A DNA stretch of 64,000 bases from Manis javanica (lineage: Eukaryota > Chordata > Mammalia > Pholidota > Manidae): the NCBI RefSeq assembly GCF_040802235.1, contig NC_133158.1, positions 152,346,401 through 152,410,400 on the forward strand, in the 5' to 3' direction. The position numbers were made by a program, and so were the translations under genes. Numbering within the stretch: the stretch's first letter is position 1; every line of letters starts with the position of its first letter. The notes under the pieces are model-generated. The model did no database searches and was not told the origin of the DNA. It saw nothing but the letters and a program-made list of their open reading frames with translations. Positions 10,896 to 23,465 of this stretch are shown here, in pieces.

Positions 10896-12684
10896 CTTAT
10901 TAAAGGCATTCATATTTCTTCTTAAGTGTTTCTTGAAAATAGTTACAGGGATTGTCACTTTCTGACAAAGGTCCCCTCTTAAGGTCTGCAATTTGGGGTT
11001 TATGTTTACACTGAGGGCATAGTGGGAGATAGGAACAAATTTCATGAAACACAGTAAGTGTACAAAACTTGAACAATCAGCTACACAAGATGTCCAGCAT
11101 GACCAGGATAAAAAGTTGAAAGAGCCAAGTGTAGATAAAGTGACCTTACTTCTCTTCCATGCATACGCATGACATGCTACTTCTGCCTTTTGCTTCCAAG
11201 TTGCTCATATGGCGACCATTTAGTCATTTCTTCCACAGACTTTCATTTATCCCGTGACTGAAGTGACAGGCTTCACCTCAAGACCAGGTTTGTTGATATT
11301 CAAGCAGTTAAGTACTCATTTGGCTGCCCTGTTCCTGAGGGCTTTGCTCAATCATCTGAAAACTAGGAAATCTTGCACATTGACTTGCAGTCATTATTTC
11401 AGCATTTATGAAACTTAATGCACTTTTCTAACCACTGCATATGGTAATATGTAAGTCAAGATAGCCCAAAAATTTAAGTTTTCTGTATATGTTTATCTTT
11501 TTTTCTCTACTAAAACAAAACTAAGGGTTGCTCTAATAAGAATTGTTAACTGTAGTGAACATTTTTGACATGTATAGGACTGTCTGGTTCTCCAAATAGT
11601 GTGGAGTTCTTCATGGCTTTGACATAATTCTGGGTGAAGTTCAATGTCCACATTGACCCACCCAACCCTTAGGAGCCCCTTCAGATATCTATTTTAAGGA
11701 CATCTTTTTTCACTCGATTTTAGAAGCCTGCCTTCATGCCAATACTCTGGATCTTTAATGAATTTTAATTGTTTCTTCTCTGAAACCCTGAATTTTGATG
11801 TTTCATCCTTTGATTACAGCTTTTGACCCACTTAACTTGCCCTTCCATTGCACTGTAGCCTTGAATGTTACCTCACTCTCATTTTCTCAGTTCCCTCATG
11901 TCCTTCTGCCTCCAGCCGGGACCTGCAGTCAATCATTCCAACCTCATTGCCCACAACTTCCCATCCTGAACCCATGGCCCGTCCAAACCATCCCTTTCTC
12001 CTTGGATTGCTGAGTTCTGAAGGAAGCACAGAAGTGTGCTTAATTGGTATCATCACAAACTTGTGGTCTATAAATTTTTTCTGAACCCTTAATTGTTCAT
12101 AAATGCAGGCGTGGACTGTCTGTCATGTGAGCTGCTCCCTGTCATGTGCTTTGGGGAAGAGCAGCAGGGATTTTTATTTAATGATGACTAATACTTCTCT
12201 AGCAAGAGCTCTAGGGAGGCAGCTAATAGAACAATAAAATCAGTGACACATGGAACAATATTTTTTCGACGTTTTAATAAAAACTCACTGCTCTCACTGC
12301 CCAACTTTCCCTGGCTGCTGCATAGGAACGTGGAAGACACTTTTCTGGAAACTGATCTGACAAGTACAGCTTTCTCTGGTTCCGTAAGTCTGGCTTCTTT
12401 TCAGCAGCAGGATCATATTTTAAAAACTGCTTAGAAATCAACTAATTACTACAACCATGAGCTTCTCAGGGCCCCAAATGCCTACCAGTTGGTGAATGAA
12501 GGGGCTCAGTGTGGTGGCAGATTTCTACAATCTTGGTTCTGGTCATTTACCCGAGTCCCACCTTTTCCCCAACACATATTCTCTTGATTAATTCCTCTTT
12601 CCTAGTGTAGTTTCCAAATGAAATGATAATACTACCTTTAGGATACCCTTTCCTGAAGAATATTGGAGGAATTGTAGTTCCTTC
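10896..12684. other. Unassigned noncoding sequence
   Basis: No gene, RNA gene or repeat recognised. Base composition is ordinary for intergenic mammalian DNA. The short open frames at 11795-12084 overlap in two frames and lack splice context. Confidence 0.4.
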
Positions 12685-12780
12685 CTAGGATGACCAACTG
12701 TGAGGGGCTTCTCAGGATGCAGGACTCAGTTCCAGACCCTGGAGAGTCCTGGGAAAACCAGGTTGAGTTGGCCACCTTAT
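12685..12780 (+). mobile_element. Palindromic MER-type DNA transposon remnant
   Basis: The ends GGATGACCAACT and AGTTGGCCACCTTAT are inverted copies, and the interior (TCAGGATGCAGGACTCAG... CTGGAGAGTCCTGGGAAAACC) is self-complementary. This resembles a familiar short palindromic DNA transposon of placental mammals. I cannot name the family with certainty. Confidence 0.55.
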
Positions 12781-13414
12781 TTATGTCTTGGGCTTCCTTA
12801 GTTCCCCAAACTTATATCAGAAAAACATTCTCACAGCTTTGAAAAGTAGCCTCTCCAGGGTCACTCACAAGTTAGCCTATTCTCCTGTGGAACAGTTAAT
12901 TCAAGTATCAAACCTTTTTATGCATTTATAAAAAATTATAGAACTACTTCTAAGTTTCTAATTAGATGTGTAGTTGCAAACATCCCCTCATCAAATACTT
13001 TACTTCCTTTGCTTTTAAGAGCTGGTGTCTGAGTTACATGCTCTCCGAATGTCCTCTGACTTCCGCTCCACCCTGCTTCTCCTCTAACCAGATTCCTCAG
13101 CTAAGAGGCCCGTCTGGAAAGATCATGGGTCAGCATGGTTTCCCTACAGCTTGGCTTTGCTCCATGTGACCTGTGACTCTTAGTCCCCATTGCCTGAACA
13201 TGCCTTTATCACTCATTTCCCTATGACAGAATTACTGGCTAGGCCTTATGGGGCCACGGCACTCATTCTGGAAGAGAACTGTGTCTGTTCCAAGTCTGAT
13301 GTAGCACACATTTTCTTACATTATCCATCACTGTTTAGCAGGTCTGCGTCCCATGTCATACACTGAAAACATGGCTGTTGCTTTGGTTTATAGAAGAGGA
13401 TGTTTCTGCCCCTG

Positions 13415-13665
13415 TTTTTTTTTTGAGGGGGTCAAAGGGTTACACCTGACTTTATTTCCAGGTGGCAGGTCAGTCACTAGTATCCCATTCTCTCAGAGCA
13501 AGTCTGTATGCAGCAACCCAGTCTCTGCCTCCGGGACCCTCTGTTCTCACAACTGTCCACTGGGCCTCGGTCCTTGTGGCTGCCATCACTCCAGCCTCTG
13601 CTCTCCTGCAGCCTTGCAGCCCTGCCACCGTGTCATGCCCAGAGCACTGGGCAGAGCTCTTTTTT
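13415..13665 (-). mobile_element. Partial LTR (R region) with poly(A) tail, joined to an L1
   Basis: This is a second copy, roughly 85% alike by eye, of the central part of the LTR at 45.4-45.8 kb. On the minus strand it runs from the base of the LTR TATA box to an AATAAA (TTTATT at 13451-13456) and stops about 27 bases later in a pure A10 (T10 at 13415-13424). The LTR U5 seen in the other copy is absent. The segment directly follows the L1 3' end on the same strand. That is the look of an RNA that ended at the LTR polyadenylation site. Confidence 0.7.
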
Positions 13666-16006
13666 AAATTTTTGTATCATTAATCTACAATTACATGAAG
13701 AACATTATGTTTATTAGGCTCCCCCCTTCACCAAGTCCTCCCCCCCCTCACATACTCCTTCACAGTCACTGTCCATCAGTGTAGTAAGATGCTGTAAAAT
13801 CACTACTTGTCTTCTCTGTGTTGCACAGCCCTCCTTGTGCCCCCCCTACACTATACATGCTAATCGTAAGACCCCCCTTTCTTTTTCCCCCCCCTTGTCC
13901 CTCCCTTCCCACCTATCCTCCCCAGTCCCTTTCCCTTTGGTAACTATTAGTCCATTGTTGGGTTCTGTGATTCTGCTGCTGTTTTGTTCCTTCAGTTTTC
14001 CTTTGTTCTTATGCTCCATATACGAGTGAAACCATTTGGTACTCATCTTTCTCTGCCTGGCTTATTTCACTGAGCATAATACCCTCTAGCTCCATCCATG
14101 TTGTTGCAAATGGTAGCATCTGTTTTTTTCTTATGGCTAAGTAATATTCCATTGTGTATATGTACCACATCTTCTTTATTCATTCATCTACTGATGGACA
14201 TTTAGATTGCTTCCGTATCTTGTCTACTGTAAATAGTGCAGTGATAAACAAAGGGGTGCATCTGTCTTTTTCAAACTGGAGTGCTGCATTCTTAGGGTAA
14301 ATTCCTAGAAGTGGAATTCCTGGGTCAAATGGTATTTCTATTTTGAGCATTTTGAGGAACCTCCATACTGCTTTCCACATTGGTTGAGCTAATTTACAGT
14401 CCCATCAGCAGTGTACGAGGGTTCCCCATTCTCCACAGCCTCGCCAACATTTGTTGTTGTTTGTCTTTTTGATGATGGCGATCCTTACTGGTGTGAGGTG
14501 ATATCTCGTTGTTTTAATTTGCATTTCTCTCATGACAAGCAATGTGGAGCATCTTTTCATGTGTCTGTTGGCCATCTGTGTTTCTTCTTTAGAGAACTGT
14601 CTATTCAGCTCCTCTGCCCATTTTTTTTTACTTGGATTATTTGCTTTTTCTTTGTTGAGGCATGTGAGCTCTTTATATATTTTGGATGTCAATCCTTCAT
14701 CGGATCTGTCATTTATGAATATATTCTCCCATACTGTAGGATACCTTTTTGTTCTATTGATGGTGTCCTTTGCTGTACAGAAGCTTTTAAGCTTGATATA
14801 GTCCCACTTGTTCATTTTTGCTTTTGTTTCCCTTGCCCTGGGGAGATATGTTCATGAAGAAGTCGCTCATGTTTATGTCCAAGAGATTTTTGCCTATGTT
14901 TTTTTCTAAGAGTTTTATGGTTTCATGACTTACATTCAGGTCTTTGATCCATTTTGAATTTACTTTTGTGTATGGGGTTAGACAGTGATCCAGTTTCATT
15001 CTATGTAGCTGTCCAGTTTTGCAAGCACCATATGTTGAAGAGACTGTCATTTCCCCATTGTATGTCCATGACTCCTTTATCATATATTAATTGGACATAT
15101 ATGTTTGGGTTAATGTTTGGAGTCTCTATTCTGTGCCGCTGGTCTGTGGCTCGGTTCTTGTACCAGTACCAAATTGTCTTGATTACTGTGGCTTTGTAGT
15201 AGAGCTTGAAGTTGGGGAGCAAGATTCCCCCCACTTTATTTTTCCTTCCCAGCATTGCTTTGGCTATTTGGGGTCTTTGGTGGTTCCATATGAATTTTTG
15301 AACTATTTGTTCCAGTTCATTGAAGAATGCTGTTGGTAATTTGATAGGAATGGCATCAAATCTGTACATTGCTTTGGGCATTAAGGCCATTTTGACGATA
15401 TTAATTCTTCCTAGCCAGGAGCATGGGGTGAGTTTCCATTTGTTAGTGTCCTCTTTAATTTCTCTTAAGAGTGTTTTGTAATTTTCAGGGTATAGGTCTT
15501 TCACTTCCTTGGTTAGGTTTATTCCTAGGTATTTTATTCTTTTGGATGCAATTGTGAATGGAATTGTTTTCCTGATTTCTCTTTCTATTAGTTCATTCCT
15601 AGTGTATAGGAAAGCCACAGATTTCTGTGTGTTAATTTTGTATCCTGCAACTTTTCTCAATTCCAATATCAGTTCTAGTAGTTTTTGAGTGGAGTCTTTA
15701 GGGTTTTTTATGTATAGTAAGTATCATGTCATCTGCAAATAGTGACAGCTTAACTTCTTCTTTACCAATCTGGATTCCTTGTATTTCTTTGTTTTGTCTA
15801 ATTGCCGTGGCTAGGACCTCCAGTACTATGTTGAATAACAGTGGGGAAACTGGGCATCCCTGTCTTACTCCTGATCTCAGAGGAAAAGCTTTCAACCTCT
15901 CGCTGTTCAGTATGATGTTAGCTGTGGGTTTATCATATATGGCCCATATTATGTTGAGGTACTTGCCGTGTATACCCATTTTTCTGAGAGTTTTTATCAT
16001 GAATGG
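13666..16006 (-). mobile_element. 5'-truncated LINE-1, antisense, with ORF2 fragments
   Basis: About 2.3 kb of L1 on the minus strand. Eroded ORF2 pieces remain: the reverse transcriptase palm with FADD at about 15728-15739 (frame ending 15698), the following region at 15001-15666, further pieces at 14787-15083 and 14405-14815 with the carboxy-terminal cysteine motif CWRGCGE, and 14180-14380. They lie in different frames, so there are at least three frameshifts. The 3' UTR runs to 13666 and ends in a short A tract. Similarity to L1 ORF2 stops at 16006, at the PFMIKT equivalent. The 3' UTR wording resembles pangolin L1s as I remember them. Confidence 0.93.
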
Positions 16007-16087
16007 ATTAAGCATAGGGTATCTTGAACATATTTTCACCTTTAAGAGAGTATGTGTTTGCTATGAGTACTTAAGAAAGTTGTTTAA

Positions 16088-16182
16088 CATTCATGCTTAT
16101 TTTATTAAAACATTATACTATAATACTCATGTTTATTTTATTTTTAAAATATCACACTTTGATATTCATGCTTATTTTGGAA
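16088..16182 (+). repeat. Three imperfect copies of an ATTCATGCTTATTTT unit
   Basis: The motif ATTCATGCTTATTTT occurs at about 16090, 16121 (as ACTCATGTTTATTTT) and 16161, at spacings of 31 and 40 bases. It looks like a decayed AT-rich tandem repeat just beyond the L1 truncation point. Confidence 0.6.
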
Positions 16183-19100
16183 GTAGCCCCAGATATTTTA
16201 GATAGAATTTTCAGGGTTTGAAAAGCCCTCAGAGACCTCAAAAACTTATTTAATGCTGCTAGTTGGTGAGATCCCCTCTAGAATGAAAGCTGTAGAAAAC
16301 TGAGACATGACTTTAGGGCCTGGGATATGGGAGATGTCCAGTATGTGAATGGATTAGTAACCTCCCCGATTCTATATGGGAGGATCCTGAGGCCTGGGAA
16401 GGCTAAACGGTGGGCCTAAGGTCTGTTAGCAAGCAGGGGAAACTAAGTCCCTGGGCCGTGTTCCAGGGTGTGGTACATACCAGGCTGCACTGTGAGCCCA
16501 TGTTCACAAGAGTCCTTGATCTCATTCTAAATGGAGGCAGCTCCTCAATTCCCAAGTGCTGGCATGGCTTTCAGTCACTTGTCCCTGCCCAGGGTCCTTA
16601 TTCTTCAAGCCAGTGGGAGCGCAGGATGTTGCTCCTTCTCTCCTTCATGCCTTAATTGTTGACATAGGTTCTGAGCTGGGGATTCAGCAGCTGACAAAGG
16701 AGAAATGGTCCGTCTGTGTATGGAGCTTACAACTTCTCCTCTCTTTGCTGTTACTCTGTTCCTCCCTCTGTACTCCACCCCCAAGCTCACGTGGGACTTT
16801 CATGTTATGGTAACTTTTTCTTTGGAAATAATTTTATCCTCACAGAAAAGTTGCAAGAATGCAACAAAAATCCCCCATATGTCCTTTACCCAGATTTACT
16901 TATCGTTAACCTTTACCCCATTTGCTTTATCATTACCCACTCACACACTTTCTACACACAAATACAATTATTTTCTGTGAGTAATTTGAGAATAAGTAGC
17001 ATACCTCATGGTCCTTTGCCCCTAAATACCTCAGTGTATGTCCTAAGAATAGGGATATTCTCTTAAATGAATCATGGCACTGTTACCAACTTAAGTAAAT
17101 TTAACATCAATAAGGCCCTTTAGTTTAGTTTTCTTTTTTAGTTCCTTTATTTTTGAAAGTTATTTTTTTCCCCTAGCTGATCTCTGTAGGGAAACAGATC
17201 TGGCAGAAGTAAAGTAACAGACATAGAAAAAATGTTATGACATCGTAAAGCCTACCAAGTTCCTAGAGTTAAGGCTGGCTTCACGTGTGCAGTCACACAG
17301 GGCTCTGTGCTTGGTTTGTTGCTCGGCTGTCTTGAAATTCTTAATTTTTGAAAACCCCGTATTTTCATTTTGCACTGGACTCCAAAATTGTGTAGCTGGT
17401 CCTACTTAGAGTACTTAGGTACTGCACTGTGAACTTCTGATTCTGATATTGTAGGTCCTGCTGTAGATAAGGAAACTGAAGCTGGCAGGGATTTAAAATA
17501 ATTTGACTCAGATTGCTGAGCCACCTGTGGGCCCAAGAATTGAACTCAGGCCTTCCTGATACCATATACAATGGCTGTCACATCATTTCCAACTACTCCA
17601 TGTCCCCGCCCCCATTGTGTGTAGTGATAATTTCTGGATTTGGAAATGACCTGTTTTTTCCCTTTTTCTCCTAAGGAATTCTACCTTCTTTTGATACCAC
17701 AGTCTGTCTCATCCTAAATCCCTGGGCTGAAGTGTCCATGAGAAGACCATTTGGAGAGCTTTAACAAGTCATGATTGTCTCAAGGGACGTGCCCATGAGT
17801 AGTCTCCATCTCAGTCTTTTCCCTGTCTTACAGAGAAAAGGCTGCCTGTGGCCATTCCTTCATTTATACTTCCCCCATAACACAACTGCAGCAACTGGTT
17901 CTGTGTTCCCAGCTTTTGGAGTCCCTTTGTCATCCTTTGGAGTCTAGGTCCTGCCTTATTCCCAGTGCCTTCCTGGGAACTGGAGAACTATCTGGAGTGG
18001 GAGTTTCTTGTTAGGGTGAGTCTTCCTGTTCTCAGACCTCGTTGGTGCTCGCGACTGGCTGGATCCGTTTTAGACCCAGGGAATACACCAGTGAACACGG
18101 ATACATTCCTGCTCTCAAGGAGTTTATGTTGTGGTCCTCCCTGTTGCTATGTCTGATCTACCTGTTTGGCAGAAAAAAAATTAATAAATCAGTACTGTTT
18201 TTGAGAAAACAAAGATTAGAAAGGCTAAATAAATGAAATTATTTGACTTGGGGAAGAGAGACTGCAAAAGTGTTAATATATTTAAAAATTCACGGTTGAA
18301 GTTGTGGAGAACAGCCACTTTCTATTTCATGAGAAAGAAACAAAGCAGTTTTTCATTTCCGTAGAACAATTTAGGTTAGGAATTTACACTCTTGTGATAT
18401 GGAAATGCACTGTCGCATTGGAAGAGTCAGTAAATGCGATCTCTGTCCTTGGTTTTCTTCCAGAAACAGAGGTGCTGTTTCTCTGTCCAGGTCATTTAAG
18501 GAAATTCTTTCCCTAAAGGTCATATTTAGTTATTAAAATGTCTTCCCCAGGCATTCCAGGATTACGTTTTCAGAGGCGTGCATCTCCTGTGCTGTCCTCC
18601 AGGGCATTCATGGCGGTCCAGCTCTCCTGGAAACCTGCCTCCTGTTCTTGGGAGGGTCTTCAGCCCGCCGCGCGCAGACAGCCCTGAAGACCGCTGGGGG
18701 TGGGGTGACCTTGATGAGCAAAAGGAGCCTAGAGTTTGGTCCTTCCTTCCCCTGGCCTGTGGGAGGCTTTCCAGAGATGGGCTGCTCAGTGTTGGGCTTG
18801 AGCTACTGTGGCTACTGACTCTGTATTCAGGGAGTCTGGATTGTTCCCAGCTCTCTGTACTCAGAAGAGCATTGTTCAGAAGGAGTTATTTAACATTCTA
18901 GAATCTCCTTCTCCCCTTTCCCTCAGTCCTCACTACTTATGGTTACCTTTTTTGGCATTCCTCATGGGACCAGGCTGTATGTGCAGTGCTCCGTATTACC
19001 AGGTAAGTGGCTTTGCTTTATGACGACCACATGTACCTCCTGTTTGAACGCACATAGTGTAATCTCTATTTAACTGGCTGTTAGCTAAGGCATGCCAGGG

Positions 19101-20449
19101 CAAGTAATATCATTTATCTTTTATTAGACCCAGAGATGTCAGATTAAGGCATGGTAAATGGCCTTTATTAAAATATCAGATATGAAAAGCGTGGTTATTA
19201 TATAAGCAAACAGTCCTCCATTAGGTGGAGTGTACAAATACTTAAGGTTTATTCTGGACGTTTACACTACAGCTGTTCCCTGCCAGGGCGGAGGTAAAGG
19301 GGCTTCTCGGTTGCAGGGAACGAGTGCTTCGCGAGTGCTGTGGGGGAGTCTGAGTGTGTTACTACTTACATTATGAGAATTTAACTAAAGCTTCCACCCT
19401 CAGAGTAGCTACTTGTTTTAGTATGTGTCACTGTCAACAACCATTAGAGATTCCCATGTGCCCACCTACCTGGTTAATTCTCCACTGTTAATGTTATAAT
19501 GAACACTGATCAGAACTAATGGTAGATATTCCACCAGTTGATGCTGATTTGTAAAGTCTGTGCACCTTTATTTATATCTGGATATGTGCTCATGAAATCC
19601 AAACGTCGGTTGAATTTTCACATTTCCTGTCTCCACCAACATCAGGTCAGGTGCTGTATGTGTTCGCTGGCCTCAAGCTCCTGGGTTTCTTATAGAGCCT
19701 GTGAATGAAATCTTGCCCGTGAGGACTCAATGGTTTTGTGGTTAGCTCAAACTGAAATCAAGCTCTGAGCTACCAAGGGTTTTATTTTGAATTATACTGA
19801 CATCTTCATCAAACTGACAGTGAGGGGCCTGTAAATTTTTATGCCAACCTGTAAAATTTAAAGTGACATGACCAATAAATAATCACATCTTTCAGAAAAA
19901 AGAGAAAAATTTAAAGCCAAGAGTCTTGAAGAGGAGATCAACAGATTATCAAGGAGGCATCATTTCAGGGAGGCAGTCAGGCTAAAGGGTGGTTCATCTC
20001 TGTCCTGTGAAAGAGAGCAAAATTAAATTTGGGTGATAGTCTGTGTGTTTTGGGATTCAGGTGCTTAAAAATGTGCAATAATTACTGCCCAGTGATGAGT
20101 GTCAGGTTTTAAATGTAGGGCAAGTCCAGAGACTGGCTTATTTGACAAGCATGTGTGATTTATAGGACCTGTTCTATATCACTGGAATATACAGTTATTT
20201 CTCTCCAGTGATGAATAAGAGCCAGGTTAGGCCTGCTACCTAAATAAAACCCTTGTTTATGCCATTCCTAGCATGGGTTTAGCAGGCACTGGATGGACGC
20301 CCGCAGCCTGCCAGCTCTGTCTTTCCTCTTGGCTGCAATCTGTGGAGTACACTTGGGTTTGCGACTTAAGTTTTTGGTTTTACTCTGGTTACCAATTCTT
20401 GTAATAATATGCTAAGTATGCATGCACAGTATGTGGGAAGAACACTGTG
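16183..20449. other. Unassigned intergenic sequence upstream of PLCH1
   Basis: Mostly unrecognised. A diverged MIR lies at about 17440-17590. A fragment at 18065-18130 (AGGGAATACACCAGTGAAC) shares wording with an ancient repeat whose other parts occur at 29.2, 31.4, 42-44 and 55.6 kb. A small GC-rich patch with a few CpGs at 18650-18700 is too short to call a CpG island. Confidence 0.4.
17440..17590 (-). mobile_element. MIR-type SINE remnant
   Basis: Reverse-complement MIR wording: GATAAGGAAACTGAAGC near 17466, then AATTGAACTCAGGCCTTCCTG near 17538. Diverged. Confidence 0.6.
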
Positions 20450-20565
20450 TTTGGATTAGAAAACTCAGTTTCAGGTCATTTTTCCCCATGTGCTAGTTTT
20501 GTGATCTCAGGCAAGTCATGGAGAGCCTCCAAGTCTCATTTCCTCTCCACTGAAAGCAGGATGAT
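20450..20565 (+). mobile_element. MIR fragment
   Basis: TTTGTGATCTCAGGCAAGTCATGG at about 20498 and the following TCATTTCCTCTCC are the MIR core in plus orientation. Confidence 0.6.
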
Positions 20566-21589
20566 CATGGGTGATCATGAGCAGGATGACCCACTTCTGT
20601 AGTTGTCAGGTACCTGTTCCCGAAAGGACTTTGTAAGGGGTAGGATGTAGAGGGGAAAGATTATCATTTTTACTTCTATTGAGCATTTAGGTACATTGCA
20701 TACCTCTTTGTGGAGTGCCTTCATTTTTCTTTTGAAAATGAACTCATGATAGTGTTCCATGACTTGATGCAAAGATGTAGCAATTGTCTAGAATAGTCCC
20801 AACAGGGTCTTCAGAGCTTCATATAATAGTGATTTCCTTAAATGCATTGTTGATGAACAGGCCTAGGTGTATACTGTGCTTGTTTGTTTGAACTGATAGA
20901 GGATCGTTATTCTTTTTAATCCAACTCCAAATTTGCAATGACTGCAGCAGCTTTAATCTAGTGAGTTGAGTCCATTGAAAATACAGAGAGCAGATTTCTA
21001 GTACCGTCCCTAGATTAATAGACACTCAGAAGCCAAAGTCTCTACTCTTCAGTTTGCTACTTTTCTTTTTCTTAGCTCTGTGACTGGCACAGGTGTAGAA
21101 ATGGCATGGTGCTGCCCCTACTTCAGAATCAGAGATTGCTCAGGATAGCTAGTTGAGTACAGGTAGCCTTGAATGGTGCCCAGTGTCCCCAGAATGATCT
21201 GTAACAGCAAAGAAGGGGTACCCAGACAGTATGCCACAGTGGTAGGTATTCTGTCTTATGGAATCAAAAGTGCTTGCTTATCCTGGAAACATCTCCCTGG
21301 AGAATCCACTTGGCAATTTTCCTGCACCTGGCTCTGTGTCTTTGTATGTACTTATAGGATTCAACCCCTTGATACTTAGAGGGGTTTCATTTGTTTGTGT
21401 AATTACACTAGTGTTTAGCTATATGATTTTAATTCAAGATTTTGGGTTTCCTTTGTAGTTGAGTGCACAGTGAAATTTCCTAAAAGGAATTAAGTGCCAG
21501 TAGCTCTGTTTATTGTTCTAAAGGCTCTCAGATGAAACACTGTATTGCATGATACAAATGGCATGCTCAGCATCTCCATGCTGCCTTAT

Positions 21590-21832
21590 CTGGTGAAGAG
21601 CACTAGTACTAGAGACAAACTGAGGGGTTTCAAATCCCAGGGCTGTCAGTCATTTGTTGTGCCAGCTCAGGGAGATTGTTTAACTTCTCTCTGCCTCAGT
21701 TTCCACATTTGAAACTTGAGAAAGGATTATACCTAATGCACTCATAGGAGGCAGTGTGAAGATTAAATAAGGCATGCACAGTGCTAGAAGCAGTGTCTGA
21801 AAACATAGTGCATGCTTCGTAAATGTTAGTAA
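21590..21832 (+). mobile_element. MIR SINE remnant
   Basis: Nearly complete MIR in plus orientation: AAGAGCACTAGTACTAGAGAC at the left, CTGCCTCAGTTTCC in the middle, GTGAAGATTAAATAAGGC, and a tail with CATGCTTCGTAAATGTTAG. Confidence 0.8.
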
Positions 21833-22039
21833 CCCTCAAAGTTCTCTATTGTTTCTATACACCAGTGGGAAGGGATTATCTCTTCCCTAGTTCAGTGTTA
21901 CTAAAAGCTGGCTAGTCTTTAAAAAATGTCACCTTTTTTCTGAATTAATGAAATGTTGGTTCTAAATAATTTTAGTTAAATTTCAGAAGAAAAACACCTT
22001 GAGATCCCTTTGTTAACCTTTTTCAGATATTTTTCTAGT

Positions 22040-22370
22040 CTTTCCTTCTGTTTCTATATATGTATATTTTACATAATTAAAATCACATTGCATATCTAGT
22101 TTGTACCCTCTTTTCACAGTGTGTCAAACATTCTCCAGGTACTTGTAGTATTTTAAAAACATTGTTAATGGCTATAAAGTATTCCAAAACATGAATGTAT
22201 ATGTAGTCATTCCCTTGTTGAAAGGCACTTAGATTGTTGGTAGTTATTCCTTGTTATGACTAATGCTAAGGAAAGATCCTGGCATATAGGTTTTTGTATT
22301 TCTTATGATTGCTTTATGGTAGCTTTCCAGCAGTAGTCACTAGCTAAGTGTAAACATTTTTACAAATCGT
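22040..22370 (-). mobile_element. Old L1 3'-end fragment, antisense
   Basis: The plus strand reads like the reverse of an old L1 ORF2 end and 3' UTR: AATGGCTATAAAGTATTCC near 22169, GTCATTCCCTTGTTGAAAGG near 22205, then a stretch equivalent to the conserved 'first-base-of-transfer' region. No open frame. Confidence 0.6.
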
Positions 22371-23342
22371 ACTGCATCTTGCCTGATGACTTTTCATTAA
22401 GCTTCTTAACAATTTCTGCTCTCAATTTTCAATTGGTCAGCAGTCTGTGAAAGTTCCTGTGAAATCTACCCCTTACCAAGCTATCTAGGTGCTTAGAGGA
22501 AAGGGTGGGGCTGGCTGGGCGCCCCAAAGGCTCTTTCGCAGCGAAGCTGCTCTCACCTGCTTTTGCACTGCTTTACATCTTGTGAAGAAAACTGAGTATG
22601 TTAAAAAGTGAATGGGTAATTTGGGATTACAGGTTTACAGACTGTTTTTCTTATTAAGCATCTCTGTTCCTATGCCAGAGGCACTAACAGCTTCTGGCAT
22701 TGTGTGGGAATAGCCTCTAACTGGGGAAAGTGAGGACTTCTGCAGTTAGGCCTGAAGTCTTGCAGATGGTTCCCTTGACCTGAAGCATGGAGCCGGTGGG
22801 AAGGACGGGTGGGAAGGGCCAGCTGGGATTCGGCTTGGTCTGAATCCTCGCGCGAGCTTGGATATCTTGTCCAACTTGGATCTGTTTCCTTACCTTTAAA
22901 ATATGCGTTCTCATATATCTCCTTGCAGAATTTTCATGATGACTAGAGAAAGTAATGTTTGTGTGGTGCGGTGTTTGGTAAAATGGTGGCTTTAATAAAA
23001 ATTGTCTCATGAAGTGACATAGCTTCCATGTTTGTGACTAACTGGACCTAGGAGTTTTGGGGCAGATACATGCCATGCTTTTGCCCTGAGTTGGTCTTGA
23101 TTCAAAGTTATGGGACTGGTGATATGGAGGTGTGTGTGGGGAGGGTAAAGTGTAGAACCTCTTCAGTGGGAGACTCGATTAAATGAAGTTCTGTTACACC
23201 GGTGATTGGAGTGGCCGTTCCCTTCCAGCTATTAAGTACCTACCTGTCCAGGTGCTGCGTCGGCTCTTGGTCTCCACGAGCTTACTTACTCCTTAGACAT
23301 ACCTGGTGAGGCGGGTACTGCCGTGGAGGGGTCCCCTCACTT
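22371..23342. other. Unassigned intergenic sequence
   Basis: I see no gene or repeat that I can name. A few CpGs occur near 22520-22560 and 22840-22860, without island density. Confidence 0.35.
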
Positions 23343-23465
23343 GGGTTGTCAGATTTAACAAATAAAAATACAGGAAAATTGCATGGGACATACTTATACT
23401 AAAAATGTTTGCCATTTATCTGAAATTCACATTTAACTGGGCATCCTATTTTATCTGGCCACCTA
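23343..23465. mobile_element. Palindromic MITE-like DNA transposon remnant
   Basis: The ends GGTTGTCAGAT and ATCTGGCCACC are near inverted copies. The middle phrase ATGGGACATACTTATAC and the flanking AT-rich arms (AAATAAAAATACAGG and CATCCTATTTTATC) belong to a familiar short mammalian palindromic element. Family name not assigned. Confidence 0.55.

Noticed and set aside
13846..16205. Open frames over the L1, some over 200 codons
   Set aside because: They are broken pieces of L1 ORF2 or its antisense, not host genes.
18640..18710. GC-rich patch with several CpGs as a PLCH1 promoter island
   Set aside because: Too short (about 60 bases) and isolated; no other promoter signal.
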